From JBOHUC01 sp050733935 (lineage in GTDB: Bacteria; Eisenbacteria; RBG-16-71-46; DASYSL01): a stretch of DNA of 64,000 nucleotides. Both the position numbers and the translations under genes were made by a program. Where the stretch lies: the NCBI GenBank assembly GCA_050733935.1, contig JBOHUC010000093.1, positions 1 through 64,000 of the forward strand. The letters are read 5' to 3'. This document shows positions 53,967 to 62,260 of the stretch, in pieces (positions within the stretch are counted from its first letter, which is position 1; every line of letters begins with the position of its first letter). A model generated the notes under the pieces. It made no database searches and was not told where the DNA came from. It worked only from the letters and a program-made list of their open reading frames with translations.

Positions 53967-55255
53967 GCGCCCGGCCTCAGAGCGCGTGCGGGATCGATCG
54001 CACCGATTCGACGGAGCGGAAGCCACGATCCCGCGAGACACACGAGGGCGGCAAGCGCGAGCCCGACCGGAAGGAGAAGCGGATGTGCCTCGACCGCGGT
54101 GTCGAAAGCGCCGCGACCGATGAGCTGCGCGAGCCCGAACCCGAGGGCCACGCCGAGCAGTCCGCCGCCGATCGCGACCACGAGCGCCTCGGCGAGGAAG
54201 AGGCGGGCGACCGCGGGCGTCGTCGCGCCGATCGCGCGCAGGAGTGCGATCTCCTGCGTGCGGTCGACGACCGAGGCGACCATCGTGCTCATCACACCGA
54301 GAATCGCGGCCGTGAGAGCCGCCGCTGTGAGCAGGAGCATGAGGAGATTGAGCCGTCCGACCAGGCGGGACTCCCCGCGCACGAGCTGCGCGATGGGACG
54401 CGCCGATACGCCGGGCATCGCGTCTTCGATCTCGCGGCTCACGGTGAGCGCGTACGGACGGCAGGTCCAGCGCTCGAACGCCTCGAGATCCTTCGCCGGA
54501 TCGGGCATGGGAGGCGCCTCGCCCGGAATGACCTGCACGGAGACGAGAACGCGCTCCACCTGGCCCTTCGTCGCGGTGCGTTCCTGAAGCCAGGCGAGCG
54601 GGACGTAGATCTGATCGTCCTCGAAGCCGCCCGCGTCGAGCACGCCGGCGACGCGTACGCGCTCGTGGTCGGGCCCGGTCTCCGGCTCGCGTCCGGCCGG
54701 CGCCGCGCTCGCGGGGCGCTCGAGCGCGAGTGTGATCTCGTCCCCGGGGGACGCGCCGAGTCGCGCGGCGAGCGCGCGGCCCACGAGCGCCTCGGCCGTG
54801 TGCGGGAGACGGCCGTTCACCGTCCACCACGGCGCGATGTCGTTCATGCCGGGCTCGAACGTCGTTCCGACGACGGCGGCGCGAAGGGGCGAGCGAGTGC
54901 CGCCCTGCGCAGCGGTCACGAGCCCGATGGCCGAGGTCTGGGGCGCCGATCCCAGGATGTTGTTCCGCCAGCGGAACGATTGCAGAACGGCGAGCGACGA
55001 CTCAGGGATGGCGCCCGCGTCGAGCAGGCCCGAGAGATCCGTGCCGGCGACTTCGAGCGGCATGTCCGCGCCGCGGGGCAGGAGCACGATGTTGGCCCCG
55101 TACGCGCGCACCGTGCGTCCCAGGCGGTCGCCGAGCACGAGCGAGACGCTGGCGAGCGCCACCGCCATGCCGACGCCCATCGTGACCGCGAGGACCGCGA
55201 TCGCGAAGCGCTTGGGCCTTCGCGCGAGCGAGCGTGTGAGAGCGCGCAGGAACAT
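53963..55255 (-). CDS. FtsX/MacB-type ABC permease (first of pair)
   Basis: 430 residues. N-terminal TM (FAIAVLAVTMGVGMAVALASVSLVL), large periplasmic MacB-like domain to about 290, FtsX domain with VDRTQEIALLRAIGATTPAVARLFLAEA and three C-terminal TM. The ATG lies 6 bases after the FTR1 stop and overlaps the next permease by ATGA. A MacB-like stretch RYGANIVLLPRGADM-type (VRAYGANIVLLPRGADM) follows TM1. Substrate of the pair is unproven; operon context points to iron handling. Confidence 0.9.
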   Translation of the reverse strand: MFLRALTRSLARRPKRFAIAVLAVTMGVGMAVALASVSLVLGDRLGRTVRAYGANIVLLPRGADMPLEVAGTDLSGLLDAGAIPESSLAVLQSFRWRNNILGSAPQTSAIGLVTAAQGGTRSPLRAAVVGTTFEPGMNDIAPWWTVNGRLPHTAEALVGRALAARLGASPGDEITLALERPASAAPAGREPETGPDHERVRVAGVLDAGGFEDDQIYVPLAWLQERTATKGQVERVLVSVQVIPGEAPPMPDPAKDLEAFERWTCRPYALTVSREIEDAMPGVSARPIAQLVRGESRLVGRLNLLMLLLTAAALTAAILGVMSTMVASVVDRTQEIALLRAIGATTPAVARLFLAEALVVAIGGGLLGVALGFGLAQLIGRGAFDTAVEAHPLLLPVGLALAALVCLAGSWLPLRRIGAIDPARALRPGA

Positions 55256-55260
55256 GGGAG

Positions 55261-56568
55261 CTACCGCTTGCCCTTCTGGAGAATGCGCTGGGCGTAGATC
55301 GAGGCGGGATCGACGACGAGCCGGTCGCCTTCGACGCGCGAGGCCACGGGAATCGGATTGCAGCCGCCGGCCTGACCGAGGGTCGTGAGCACGATCGGAG
55401 CGGAGCAGTTGCGGCAGGTCACGGCGCCCGCCTCCTCGTAGTACCCCTGATCGCCGCAGATCTCGCACGCGTCCATGCACGCCTGGATCGCCCCGTCGGG
55501 CTTCCGAATCGCGAAGAATCGAAGGCGGGCGCCGGGAGCGTCGGGATCGGTGACGTCATAGAAATGAATGTGGCCGTCGTTCACGCTGGCGAGCGGAATC
55601 ACGATTCCGCCGGCCTCTGCGGTGACCGGTGTCGCCTCCGCCTTCGGGGGCGGGCCCGGTTGCAGGAGAAAGCCCGCCGTCAGCGTTCCGACGACGAGCA
55701 GCCCGGTGACAAGCGCGCCGATCCGAACGGCGCGACGGCGGCGCTCATCCGCGAGCGCCAGGCGCGCCGCGGGTGCAGCGCCCGGAGCGTCCGGCGAGCT
55801 CGGCGTGCTCGGCGTCCCCGGCGCGGCGGCCCCGGCCGGACGCTTCGGCGCCCCGAAACCAACGAGCGCGATCGCGAGCACGATCGCTCCCTGGAAGATG
55901 AGCGCGTCGTTTCGCACGATCGGCCCCACGATCGCCATCTCGGTGCGGCTCGAAGGCAGAACCCCGCTTTCCGAGAGCTCGTGCAGGCCGCCGACGATGA
56001 GCTGGAACGCGAGAACGAGGAGGAGGACGGTCGTCACGCGGAAGAACTTCCCGATGTCCACCTGCAGGGATCCACGGATCAGGAACACGGCGAACAGGAT
56101 CGCGAGCGCGAGTCCGAGCCCGGCTCCGATGAGCTGCGAGAGACCGTCGGTGTTGAACGAGAGCGCGGTCAGGAAGAGAACCGTCTCGACGCCTTCACGG
56201 AGGATCATGAGCGCGCAGAACACGAGGAGGCCAAGGCCCGTTCCGGCCGAGCGGCTCGTCGTGGACTCGACCTGGGTTTCGATCTCGCGCTTGAGCCCTT
56301 TCGCGGCGCGGTTCATCCACAGGACGAGCGTGATCACGCACGCGGCGCCGACGAGCAGGAGGACTCCCTCGAATGTCTCCGGATTCCATTGCAACGCCTG
56401 AAGTGCCCAGGCACCGGCGGCCGAGCCGATGAGCGCGAGCCCGACGCCCGCGTACACGTACGGGGCGAGCGAGGAGCGCCCGGTCTTCCGGAGGTAAGCG
56501 AGGACGATGGCGACGACCAGCGCCGCCTCGACTCCTTCGCGCAGCACAATGACGAGGGCTTCGAGCAT
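55261..56568 (-). CDS. FTR1-family iron permease fused to DUF2318
   Basis: 435 residues. N-terminal seven-TM FTR1/EfeU-type permease with two REGVE motifs (10-14 and 124-128), the iron-binding REXXE boxes. A Pro/Ala-rich linker and another TM at about 265-305 precede a C-terminal DUF2318 domain (about 320-435) with Cys pairs CMDACEICGDQG and CRNCSAPI. In Campylobacter and others FTR1-like and DUF2318 proteins accompany P19 and an ABC module; here the two are one polypeptide. The leader contains a Fur box and a hairpin. Confidence 0.92.
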   Translation of the reverse strand: MLEALVIVLREGVEAALVVAIVLAYLRKTGRSSLAPYVYAGVGLALIGSAAGAWALQALQWNPETFEGVLLLVGAACVITLVLWMNRAAKGLKREIETQVESTTSRSAGTGLGLLVFCALMILREGVETVLFLTALSFNTDGLSQLIGAGLGLALAILFAVFLIRGSLQVDIGKFFRVTTVLLLVLAFQLIVGGLHELSESGVLPSSRTEMAIVGPIVRNDALIFQGAIVLAIALVGFGAPKRPAGAAAPGTPSTPSSPDAPGAAPAARLALADERRRRAVRIGALVTGLLVVGTLTAGFLLQPGPPPKAEATPVTAEAGGIVIPLASVNDGHIHFYDVTDPDAPGARLRFFAIRKPDGAIQACMDACEICGDQGYYEEAGAVTCRNCSAPIVLTTLGQAGGCNPIPVASRVEGDRLVVDPASIYAQRILQKGKR

Positions 56569-56598
56569 CCGGTTCGGGTCCTCCTCGGTTTCGGCGGG

Positions 56599-56625
56599 AA
56601 CGGCAAAGCCCCGGCGGTCCGGGGC
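56599..56625 (-). terminator. Leader hairpin of the iron operon
   Basis: Minus strand GCCCCGG-ACCG-CCGGGGC, then TTTGCCGTT. It starts about 10 bases after the predicted -10, inside the leader of FTR1, and no minus-strand gene lies upstream. It has the same ACCG loop as the hairpin at 36325. Confidence 0.6.
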
Positions 56626-56635
56626 CTCCGCTCGC

Positions 56636-56665
56636 AGACTATCCCAAATTGAGACTGATTCTCAA
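56636..56665 (-). promoter_or_regulatory. Iron operon promoter overlapped by a Fur box
   Basis: Minus-strand TTGAGA (56660-56665), 18-base spacer, TAGTCT (56636-56641). TTGAGACTGATTCTCAA (56649-56665) is an inverted repeat with 6-bp perfect arms. It differs from the 7-1-7 Fur consensus TTGAGAATnATTCTCAA at one base. The box covers the -35 and the first half of the spacer, so iron-loaded repressor would block RNA polymerase. Confidence 0.75.
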
Positions 56666-56816
56666 CTGAACGGCAGGTCGGGGAGGCCCTCCCGCCGCTC
56701 GGCCGCGAGGCGCAAACGATTCTGAAGACAGCCGTTAGGCGGTTAGGACCGGAAGCTTCTCACGCCCGGGCCCGGCTGTTAGGATGGCGCCCGCTCGTCA
56801 CCCGAGGAGGGGTCCC

Positions 56817-57179
56817 ATGCTCGGCCTCATCACCCGCTGGCTGCTGACCGCGCTCGCGCTCATCATCACGGCGAAGCTCGTTCCCGGGATTCACCTCAGG
56901 GACACGACCACGCTCTTCATCGCCGCGCTCGTGCTCGGCCTGGTGAACGCGATCGTCCGGCCGATCCTGATCTTCTTCACGCTTCCGCTCACGCTCGTCA
57001 CGCTCGGTCTGTTCATTCTCGTGATCAACGCGCTGAGCTTCGGAATCGCGGCTTACTTCGTGCCCGGATTCGACGTCGACGGCTTCGTGCCGGCGTTCGT
57101 CGGGGCGCTCCTCATGTCCATCCTGTCGACCATCTTCAACTGGATCATCAAGCCCGGCGAAAGGAAGAAAGAGGACTGA
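56817..57179 (+). CDS. Phage holin 4 superfamily / YvlD-type membrane protein
   Basis: 120 residues, four TM helices (LLTALALIITAKLVPGIHL, TLFIAALVLGLVNAIVRPI, LPLTLVTLGLFILVINALSFGIAAYFVPGF, FVGALLMSILSTIFNWI). LVNAIVRPIL and the VPGF motif are characteristic of the YvlD/Phage_holin_4_2 group, which are usually ordinary chromosomal membrane proteins, not prophage. GAGGAGG before ATG; possible promoter -10 TTAGGAT at 56779. Divergent from the iron operon. Confidence 0.9.
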   Translation: MLGLITRWLLTALALIITAKLVPGIHLRDTTTLFIAALVLGLVNAIVRPILIFFTLPLTLVTLGLFILVINALSFGIAAYFVPGFDVDGFVPAFVGALLMSILSTIFNWIIKPGERKKED

Positions 57180-57241
57180 GAGTCCGTTCCTTCCTGCCTT
57201 TTCTCGCCCTCTCTCTGTTCGCGCCGGCGCCCGGCCCCCGC

Positions 57242-58243
57242 ATGGCCGAAGCCGAGCCTCTTCGGGTCATGACGTACAACTGTCTCTACTCGAGCGTTCC
57301 GCGGCCCGCGCCGTGGACGGCCCGGCGCCCGCTCGTCATGGGCTTGATCCGCGACGAGGCTCCGGACGTCGCGGCCCTTCAGGAGGTGCTCGAGCCCCAG
57401 CTGCCGGAGATTGCGGCCGATCTGCCCGCCTACCGTTCGATCGCGGGCGAGTCGAGCGGGAGGAGCCGCGGACTCGAGCGGATCGCGAAACTCTGGCCGT
57501 TCGCGCTCGCGGCGTGGATCGTGTTCATCGTCCTCGAGTGCCGGCTCCGCTCCCGACGCGGGCGCAGCTCGCCACGGCACTCGCGGCCCGCACGCATCGC
57601 TTCGGTACTCGTGCATGGGGCGTTCCTCGTCGCGAGCATCGTGTTGCCCGCGGGCCTTGCGTTCCTCGACTGGTACCGCGGTCCGCTCTCCTCGATCGGC
57701 GAGTACTGTCCGATCCTCTATCGCCCGGAGAAGTTCCGACCGCTCGAGAGCGGATCGTTCTGGCTCTCCCGGGAGCCGGAGGAGAGTGGGACGTCGTTTC
57801 CGCTCATGAGCTCGCCGAGGGTCGCGCACTGGGTGCGCTTCGCGCGAAACGCAGGCGGGCGCGATTTGTTCGTACTCAATCTGCACGGCGGACACGCACC
57901 CTGGCACCACGCGCCCACCGCAGCCCTCGTGCTGCGTGCGCTCGACGAGCACGCGCGCGGAGCGGACACGATCGTTCTCGGGGACTTCAACGCGTTGCCG
58001 GAAAGCGAGCTCCACCGCCGGCTCACGGCCCGCCTGGCGGACGCGTGGGAAACGGCCCGAACCCGTGAGGGCGCGGGCGAGACGTTCTACTGGCGGTCGG
58101 GACTCAGCTTCATGCCGCCCCTGCGGATCGACTTCGTCCTCGCGGACCGATCGTTTGCGCCTGCGGTGGCACGTGTCCGCTCGGGTACGCGGGACGGCGT
58201 CTTTCCTTCGGACCACGACGCGGTCATCGTGGATTTCGACTGA
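57242..58243 (+). CDS. Endonuclease/exonuclease/phosphatase-fold protein with internal TM insert
   Basis: 333 residues from the ATG. EEP motifs: RVMTYNCLYSS, VAALQEVLEPQLP (metal Glu), FVLNLHGGHAP, IVLGDFNALPESEL and PSDHDAVIVD (C-terminal catalytic His). Between the N- and C-terminal halves (about 82-145) lie two hydrophobic helices (FALAAWIVFIVLECRL and VLVHGAFLVASIVLPAGLAF), an unusual insertion. Upstream in the same frame a signal-like run (RSFLPFLALSLFAPAPG) begins at a CTG overlapping the YvlD stop with GGA-rich sequence before it, so a non-ATG upstream start at 57176 is possible. Substrate unknown. Confidence 0.78.
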   Translation: MAEAEPLRVMTYNCLYSSVPRPAPWTARRPLVMGLIRDEAPDVAALQEVLEPQLPEIAADLPAYRSIAGESSGRSRGLERIAKLWPFALAAWIVFIVLECRLRSRRGRSSPRHSRPARIASVLVHGAFLVASIVLPAGLAFLDWYRGPLSSIGEYCPILYRPEKFRPLESGSFWLSREPEESGTSFPLMSSPRVAHWVRFARNAGGRDLFVLNLHGGHAPWHHAPTAALVLRALDEHARGADTIVLGDFNALPESELHRRLTARLADAWETARTREGAGETFYWRSGLSFMPPLRIDFVLADRSFAPAVARVRSGTRDGVFPSDHDAVIVDFD

Positions 58244-59090
58244 CGAGGGCCGTGTCTTCCGGGGCGGTCTTCGTCCAGTACGCGAGCCGCTGCGTGTCCA
58301 CGAGCTCGAGCACCGTGCCGTCCCCGCGCTCGAGCCGCTTGAGAACGTGCGGCGGGTCCTTGCGGAACCAGAACGTGTCCCCGGACAGCCGGCCCGCGGC
58401 ATTCCGGTACGAGACGCGTACACGCAGGCCGCGCGTGTCGGCGCCGAACACCTGGAGCCCGGCCGGAACGAACGCGGCCGCCTGGACGCGCGGGCTCACC
58501 TGGGACGGAAGCAGGCGAATCTCGAAGTGCTGCGGCGTCGCGAGATCGAGCGTGCGGAGCCAGAGTGGCAGCCCGTCCCACAGGACGACGGCCAGCGTGT
58601 CCGGCCGCGCCTCGATCGAAAGCTCGCGATCGGCCTCGTCCTGGAAATACGAATGAGAGCGGTGCCGGAACCCCTTCCCTTCCGGCAGCACCTCGACATA
58701 GGTGATGCCGCAGCCGTCGGTCGACGACATCGCGAGCTTGAGCGGATGAAGCGTCGCGCGGTCGTAGAAGACCGAGGACATCTGATGGAACGAATACGCG
58801 CCCGTCGTGAAATCACGGATCACGTTGAGCTTGATCGCCGTGGTCGTGAGGGCCGAGTCCGCCGCGGAGCCCGTCTCCGCCTTGACCTGCTGTCGCAGGT
58901 CGAACTCTTCCTTGACCGCAATCATCCGGACGGTGAGCGCGCGCTCGTGGCCTTCGGCGACGATGGTGCCGCGGTAGGTGCTGATCTCGGCCTGGCCGTC
59001 GTCCCACACGGCGTCGCGGAGGGGCGCGGGCACCGCGTAGACGGCCGCGAGGAGCAGCCCCGCGCGCCCCGCGCGCCACGCGGCGCGCAT
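58224..59090 (-). CDS. Secreted protein of unknown function in the AAA-VWA operon
   Basis: 288 residues; ATG shares one base with the VWA gene's TGA (TGATG). Signal peptide RAGLLLAAVYAVPAPLRDAVW. The mature part is predicted beta-rich (AEISTYRGTIVAEGHERALTV, QHFEIRLLPSQVSPRVQ, GLRVRVSYRNAAGRL) and resembles DUF3108-like periplasmic proteins. One Cys in STDGCGITYVEV. No enzyme motif. It overlaps the convergent EEP gene by 20 bases. Being last gene of the AAA/VWA operon, it may be the client of that chaperone pair (inference). Confidence 0.75.
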   Translation of the reverse strand: MRAAWRAGRAGLLLAAVYAVPAPLRDAVWDDGQAEISTYRGTIVAEGHERALTVRMIAVKEEFDLRQQVKAETGSAADSALTTTAIKLNVIRDFTTGAYSFHQMSSVFYDRATLHPLKLAMSSTDGCGITYVEVLPEGKGFRHRSHSYFQDEADRELSIEARPDTLAVVLWDGLPLWLRTLDLATPQHFEIRLLPSQVSPRVQAAAFVPAGLQVFGADTRGLRVRVSYRNAAGRLSGDTFWFRKDPPHVLKRLERGDGTVLELVDTQRLAYWTKTAPEDTALVSRNPR

Positions 59091-60184
59091 CAGCGCACCC
59101 GCTTGCGCCGGTTGCGAACGAAATCCTTGAGGACGTAGCTCCCCAGGTTCTCGAGATCCGCGAAGTACGCCCGCCCGCGATTGAGCTGCGTGAACTTCTC
59201 GACGAACTGCTGGAGCTGGGGATCGTCGGTCACCATGAACGTCGTGATCGTGATGTCCTTCCGTCGGCAGGACGTGGCCTCGTCGAGCGTCCGGTTCACG
59301 ATCTTGGGATCGAGCCCGAACGGATTCTTGTAGAGCCGGCCCCCATCCCAGATACAGGATGGCTTCCCGTCCGTGATCATGACGATCTGACGGTTCGCGA
59401 CCTTGCGGCGCGACAGGATCTGCTGCGCCAGGCGGAGCCCGGCCTTCGTGTTCGTGTGGTACGGGCCCACGCCGACGTACGGGAGCTTGTGGAGAGGCAC
59501 TTCGCGCGCGTCGTCGCCGAACAGGACGACGTACAGCTCGTCTTTGGGATAACGGTGCGTGATGAGCTCGGTGAGCGCGAGCGCGACGCGCTTGGCGGGC
59601 GTGATGCGGTCCTCGCCGTAGAGGATCATCGAATGCGAGACGTCGAGCAGGAGCACGGTCGCGCAGGCCGTCAGGTGCTCGGTCTCGTAGACCTCGAGAT
59701 CCTCTTCGCCGATCTCGATCTCGTCCGCGCCGCGCCGGCGGATGGCGTTCCCGATGGTTGCGATGGCGTCGAGGTCCGTCGTCGAGTCTCCGAACTCGAA
59801 GGGGCGCGTCTCGGAGAGGCGGTCCACGCCCGAGCCCGCCTGCGGCACGCGGTGATCGCCGGTCGCCGACTTCCGGAGCGATCCGAAGATCTCCATGAGC
59901 GAATCCCGCCGGATCGCGCGCTCGCCGCGGCTCGTGAGCACGTGGCGGCCGGGCTCGACCTCGCGGATGGCCTCGTTCTGCTCGAGCCACTTCTTGAAGT
60001 CGTCGATGCTGAACTTGTCGTTGAAGAAGCCGTACTGCTCGCCGATCTCCTCGAGCGCTTCGAGCGCGCGATCGACGTTCCCGTTCATCTGGAGCAGGAG
60101 CTGGTGATAGAGGTTGAGCAGCGCCTTCAGGAACTCGGGATCGTCGAACGGACCGCCCTTCCATTTCCCGTAGCGGAATCGCAT
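59090..60184 (-). CDS. VWA (von Willebrand factor A) domain protein
   Basis: 364 residues, cytoplasmic, no signal. Helical N-terminal part (about 1-165) rich in QLLLQMNGNVDRALEALEEIG and KFSIDDFKKWLEQNEAIRE. VWA domain about 170-355 with the MIDAS residues DVSHSM (D-x-S-x-S-like), a Thr in NTKAGLRL and the MITDGKPSCI Asp. It pairs with the AAA ATPase gene 13 bases upstream, the ChlI/ChlD and MoxR/VWA type of couple. Function is probably metal insertion or complex remodelling; a specific substrate cannot be given. Confidence 0.88.
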   Translation of the reverse strand: MRFRYGKWKGGPFDDPEFLKALLNLYHQLLLQMNGNVDRALEALEEIGEQYGFFNDKFSIDDFKKWLEQNEAIREVEPGRHVLTSRGERAIRRDSLMEIFGSLRKSATGDHRVPQAGSGVDRLSETRPFEFGDSTTDLDAIATIGNAIRRRGADEIEIGEEDLEVYETEHLTACATVLLLDVSHSMILYGEDRITPAKRVALALTELITHRYPKDELYVVLFGDDAREVPLHKLPYVGVGPYHTNTKAGLRLAQQILSRRKVANRQIVMITDGKPSCIWDGGRLYKNPFGLDPKIVNRTLDEATSCRRKDITITTFMVTDDPQLQQFVEKFTQLNRGRAYFADLENLGSYVLKDFVRNRRKRVR

Positions 60185-60197
60185 GGCGCGGCCGGTC

Positions 60198-61697
60198 CTA
60201 GTCGTCCTCGGTCCCGGTCTGGAACCCCGAGAACATCGATTTCAGCATGTCCTTGTAGGCGACTCCGCCGCCGTCCACGCGTTCGCGCGACAGGATCGAA
60301 TGCTGGTGCAGGCCCTCGAGCACGAACTCCATCGCGGGGCCCATCTCGGCAGGCGATTGTGCCTTCAGATATTTTCCCGCGATCCCCTCGAGGCCCGCGA
60401 TCTTCTTGAGCTCGTCGTACAGGACCTCGCTCGTGGATTCGTCCGTGACCTCGACCGTGCGGCCGCTCGCGAACCACTCGACGACCGGCTTGTAGACCTG
60501 GTTCGTGGACGGATCCTTGCCGCGGGTCTTGTACGCATCCGGGAAGTAGCGCGCGAACAGCGATTTCACGGCCTTCCCGATCAGGTGGCGCGCGACGTTC
60601 GTCGGCCCCTCCTGCTCGCCCTCGTAGACGAGCTCGACCTTGCCCGAGATCGCGGAGACCGCCCCGTGCACGTCCGCGAGCCGCGGGAGCACGGAGCGCT
60701 CGCCGGTGCGCAGACCGCGCCTCTCGGCGTTCGAGACGATGTTCTCCATGAGCGAGATCGTCATGCGCGCCGAAACGCCCGAGCTCTGGTCCACGTACTC
60801 GGACTTGCGCGCCTGGACCGCGACCTCCTCGATCAGCTCCTTCATGTAGTGCGGGATCTCGACCTTGATGCCCGACTCGCGACGGATCCACGCCTCCTGA
60901 TCCGTGATCGCGATCCCGTCGTCCACCGTGAGCGGGTAGTGGGTCATGATCTGCGAGGCGATGCGGTCGCGCAGCGGCGTGATGATGTTGCCGCGGTTCG
61001 TGTAGTCCTCCGGATTGGCGGAGAACACGAGCAGCATGTCGAGCGGGATGCGCACGGGGAAGCCCCGCACCTGAACGTCCTTCTCCTCGAGGATGTTGAG
61101 CAGGCCGACCTGGATGCGGGGCTGGAGATCGGGCAGCTCGTTGATCGCAAAGATGCCGCGGTTCGTGCGCGGGATGAGACCGTAGTGGATGACCTCCTCG
61201 TCCGCGAACGCGAGCTTCCGCGTCGCGGCCTTGATCGGATCGATGTCCCCGATCAGGTCGGCGATCGAGACGTCCGGGGTGGCGAGCTTCTCGTTGTAGC
61301 GCTGGTCGCGGGGAACCCACGCGATCGGCGTCGCGTCGCCCTTCTCGGCCAGAAGCCTTCGGCCGTACGCACTGATCGGCGCAAACGGGCTGTCGTTCAC
61401 CTCGCTGCCTTCGAGGACGGGAAGCCACTCGTCGAGGAAGGCCCTGAGCTGGCGAAGGATCCGGGTCTTCGCCTGGCCGCGGAGCCCGAGCAGGATGAAA
61501 TCGTGCCGCGAGAGGAGCGCGTTCTCGAGCTGCGGTGCGACCGTCTTGTCGTAGCCGACGATGCCCGGGAACAGCTCTTCGCCCTTGGCGATCTTCGCGA
61601 TGAGATTGGTGCGCAGCTCGTCCTTGACGGTGCGCGGCTGCCAGCCCGCGGCCTTGAGCTCGCCGAGGGTGCGGGGACGGTTCGAAGGTGCGGTCAT
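60198..61697 (-). CDS. ChlI/MoxR-like AAA+ ATPase with atypical P-loop
   Basis: 499 residues. AAA+ domain about 45-280: Walker A region reads LGLRGQAKTRIL, lacking the second Gly and with Gln-Ala before Lys-Thr. Walker B-like GIFAINELPDL, and sensor 1 LLVFSANPEDY. Arg finger region in ITPLRDRIASQIMTHYP. The long C-terminal part (about 300-499) is helical, ending in FQTGTEDD. It is conserved next to a VWA partner and here lies 13 bases before it. Likely a Mg-chelatase-like or MoxR-type remodelling ATPase. Confidence 0.87.
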   Translation of the reverse strand: MTAPSNRPRTLGELKAAGWQPRTVKDELRTNLIAKIAKGEELFPGIVGYDKTVAPQLENALLSRHDFILLGLRGQAKTRILRQLRAFLDEWLPVLEGSEVNDSPFAPISAYGRRLLAEKGDATPIAWVPRDQRYNEKLATPDVSIADLIGDIDPIKAATRKLAFADEEVIHYGLIPRTNRGIFAINELPDLQPRIQVGLLNILEEKDVQVRGFPVRIPLDMLLVFSANPEDYTNRGNIITPLRDRIASQIMTHYPLTVDDGIAITDQEAWIRRESGIKVEIPHYMKELIEEVAVQARKSEYVDQSSGVSARMTISLMENIVSNAERRGLRTGERSVLPRLADVHGAVSAISGKVELVYEGEQEGPTNVARHLIGKAVKSLFARYFPDAYKTRGKDPSTNQVYKPVVEWFASGRTVEVTDESTSEVLYDELKKIAGLEGIAGKYLKAQSPAEMGPAMEFVLEGLHQHSILSRERVDGGGVAYKDMLKSMFSGFQTGTEDD

Positions 61698-61803
61698 GCG
61701 CGGTCGGCCCGGGTTGTGCGATCGAAACGAGAAATCGAATCGAGACTCGGGCCGAGTATAGCATCCGGCGCCCGCCGGCGCTTCCGCGCCCGGCGAAGGA
61801 CGT

Positions 61804-62247
61804 CTAGGCGCGGTGCGAGCGCGGCGGGCGTTGATAGAGGGACGACGCCACGGCCTCCCCTCCCACCTGCTCGATCACGTTGAGTCCCGGACACGAAGAG
61901 CACTCGACGATCGGCTCGCCGCTCGGAAGGCGCTCGGTCGGACGGTCGGAGCCTGCGATCCGTTCCGCCTCGAGCGGCGCGTCGCACGCGAGGCAGTGTG
62001 GGAGCAGGCGAAGGCGATCGAGCGGGTTTGCGGGATTGACGCGACCTTCGGCGGTGAGCCAGCTCTCGACCACGAAGATGACTCGCAGCTCGCCCTTGCG
62101 CAGCCTGGAACCGTGGACTTCGCACAGGCCGAGCGCGACGAGGCGCGGCGTCTCCCCCGGGCGCACTTCGCGCAGATGAACGCGCGGTGCGAGCACGGCT
62201 TCCATGCCGCAGACGACGCAATGGGTGGCGGGAGAGGGCGGGGTCAC
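61804..62247 (-). CDS. Zinc-ribbon-like protein of unknown function
   Basis: 147 residues. GTG start (AAGG 6 nt upstream) lies 14 bases after the phosphatase stop. Cys pairs CVVC at the start, CLAC in the middle and CSSC near the end, with a single Cys/His pair (LCEVHGSRL), a layout for two zinc-binding knuckles. A predicted beta segment GELRVIFVVESWLT lies between. No family recognised. Same operon as the AAA and VWA genes, suggesting a cytoplasmic accessory. Confidence 0.65.
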   Translation of the reverse strand: MTPPSPATHCVVCGMEAVLAPRVHLREVRPGETPRLVALGLCEVHGSRLRKGELRVIFVVESWLTAEGRVNPANPLDRLRLLPHCLACDAPLEAERIAGSDRPTERLPSGEPIVECSSCPGLNVIEQVGGEAVASSLYQRPPRSHRA

Positions 62248-62260
62248 GGCGACCTTGGGA

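Noticed and set aside
56817..57179. Prophage holin
   Set aside because: The holin-4 family name covers common chromosomal YvlD-type membrane proteins; no lysin or other phage genes are nearby.
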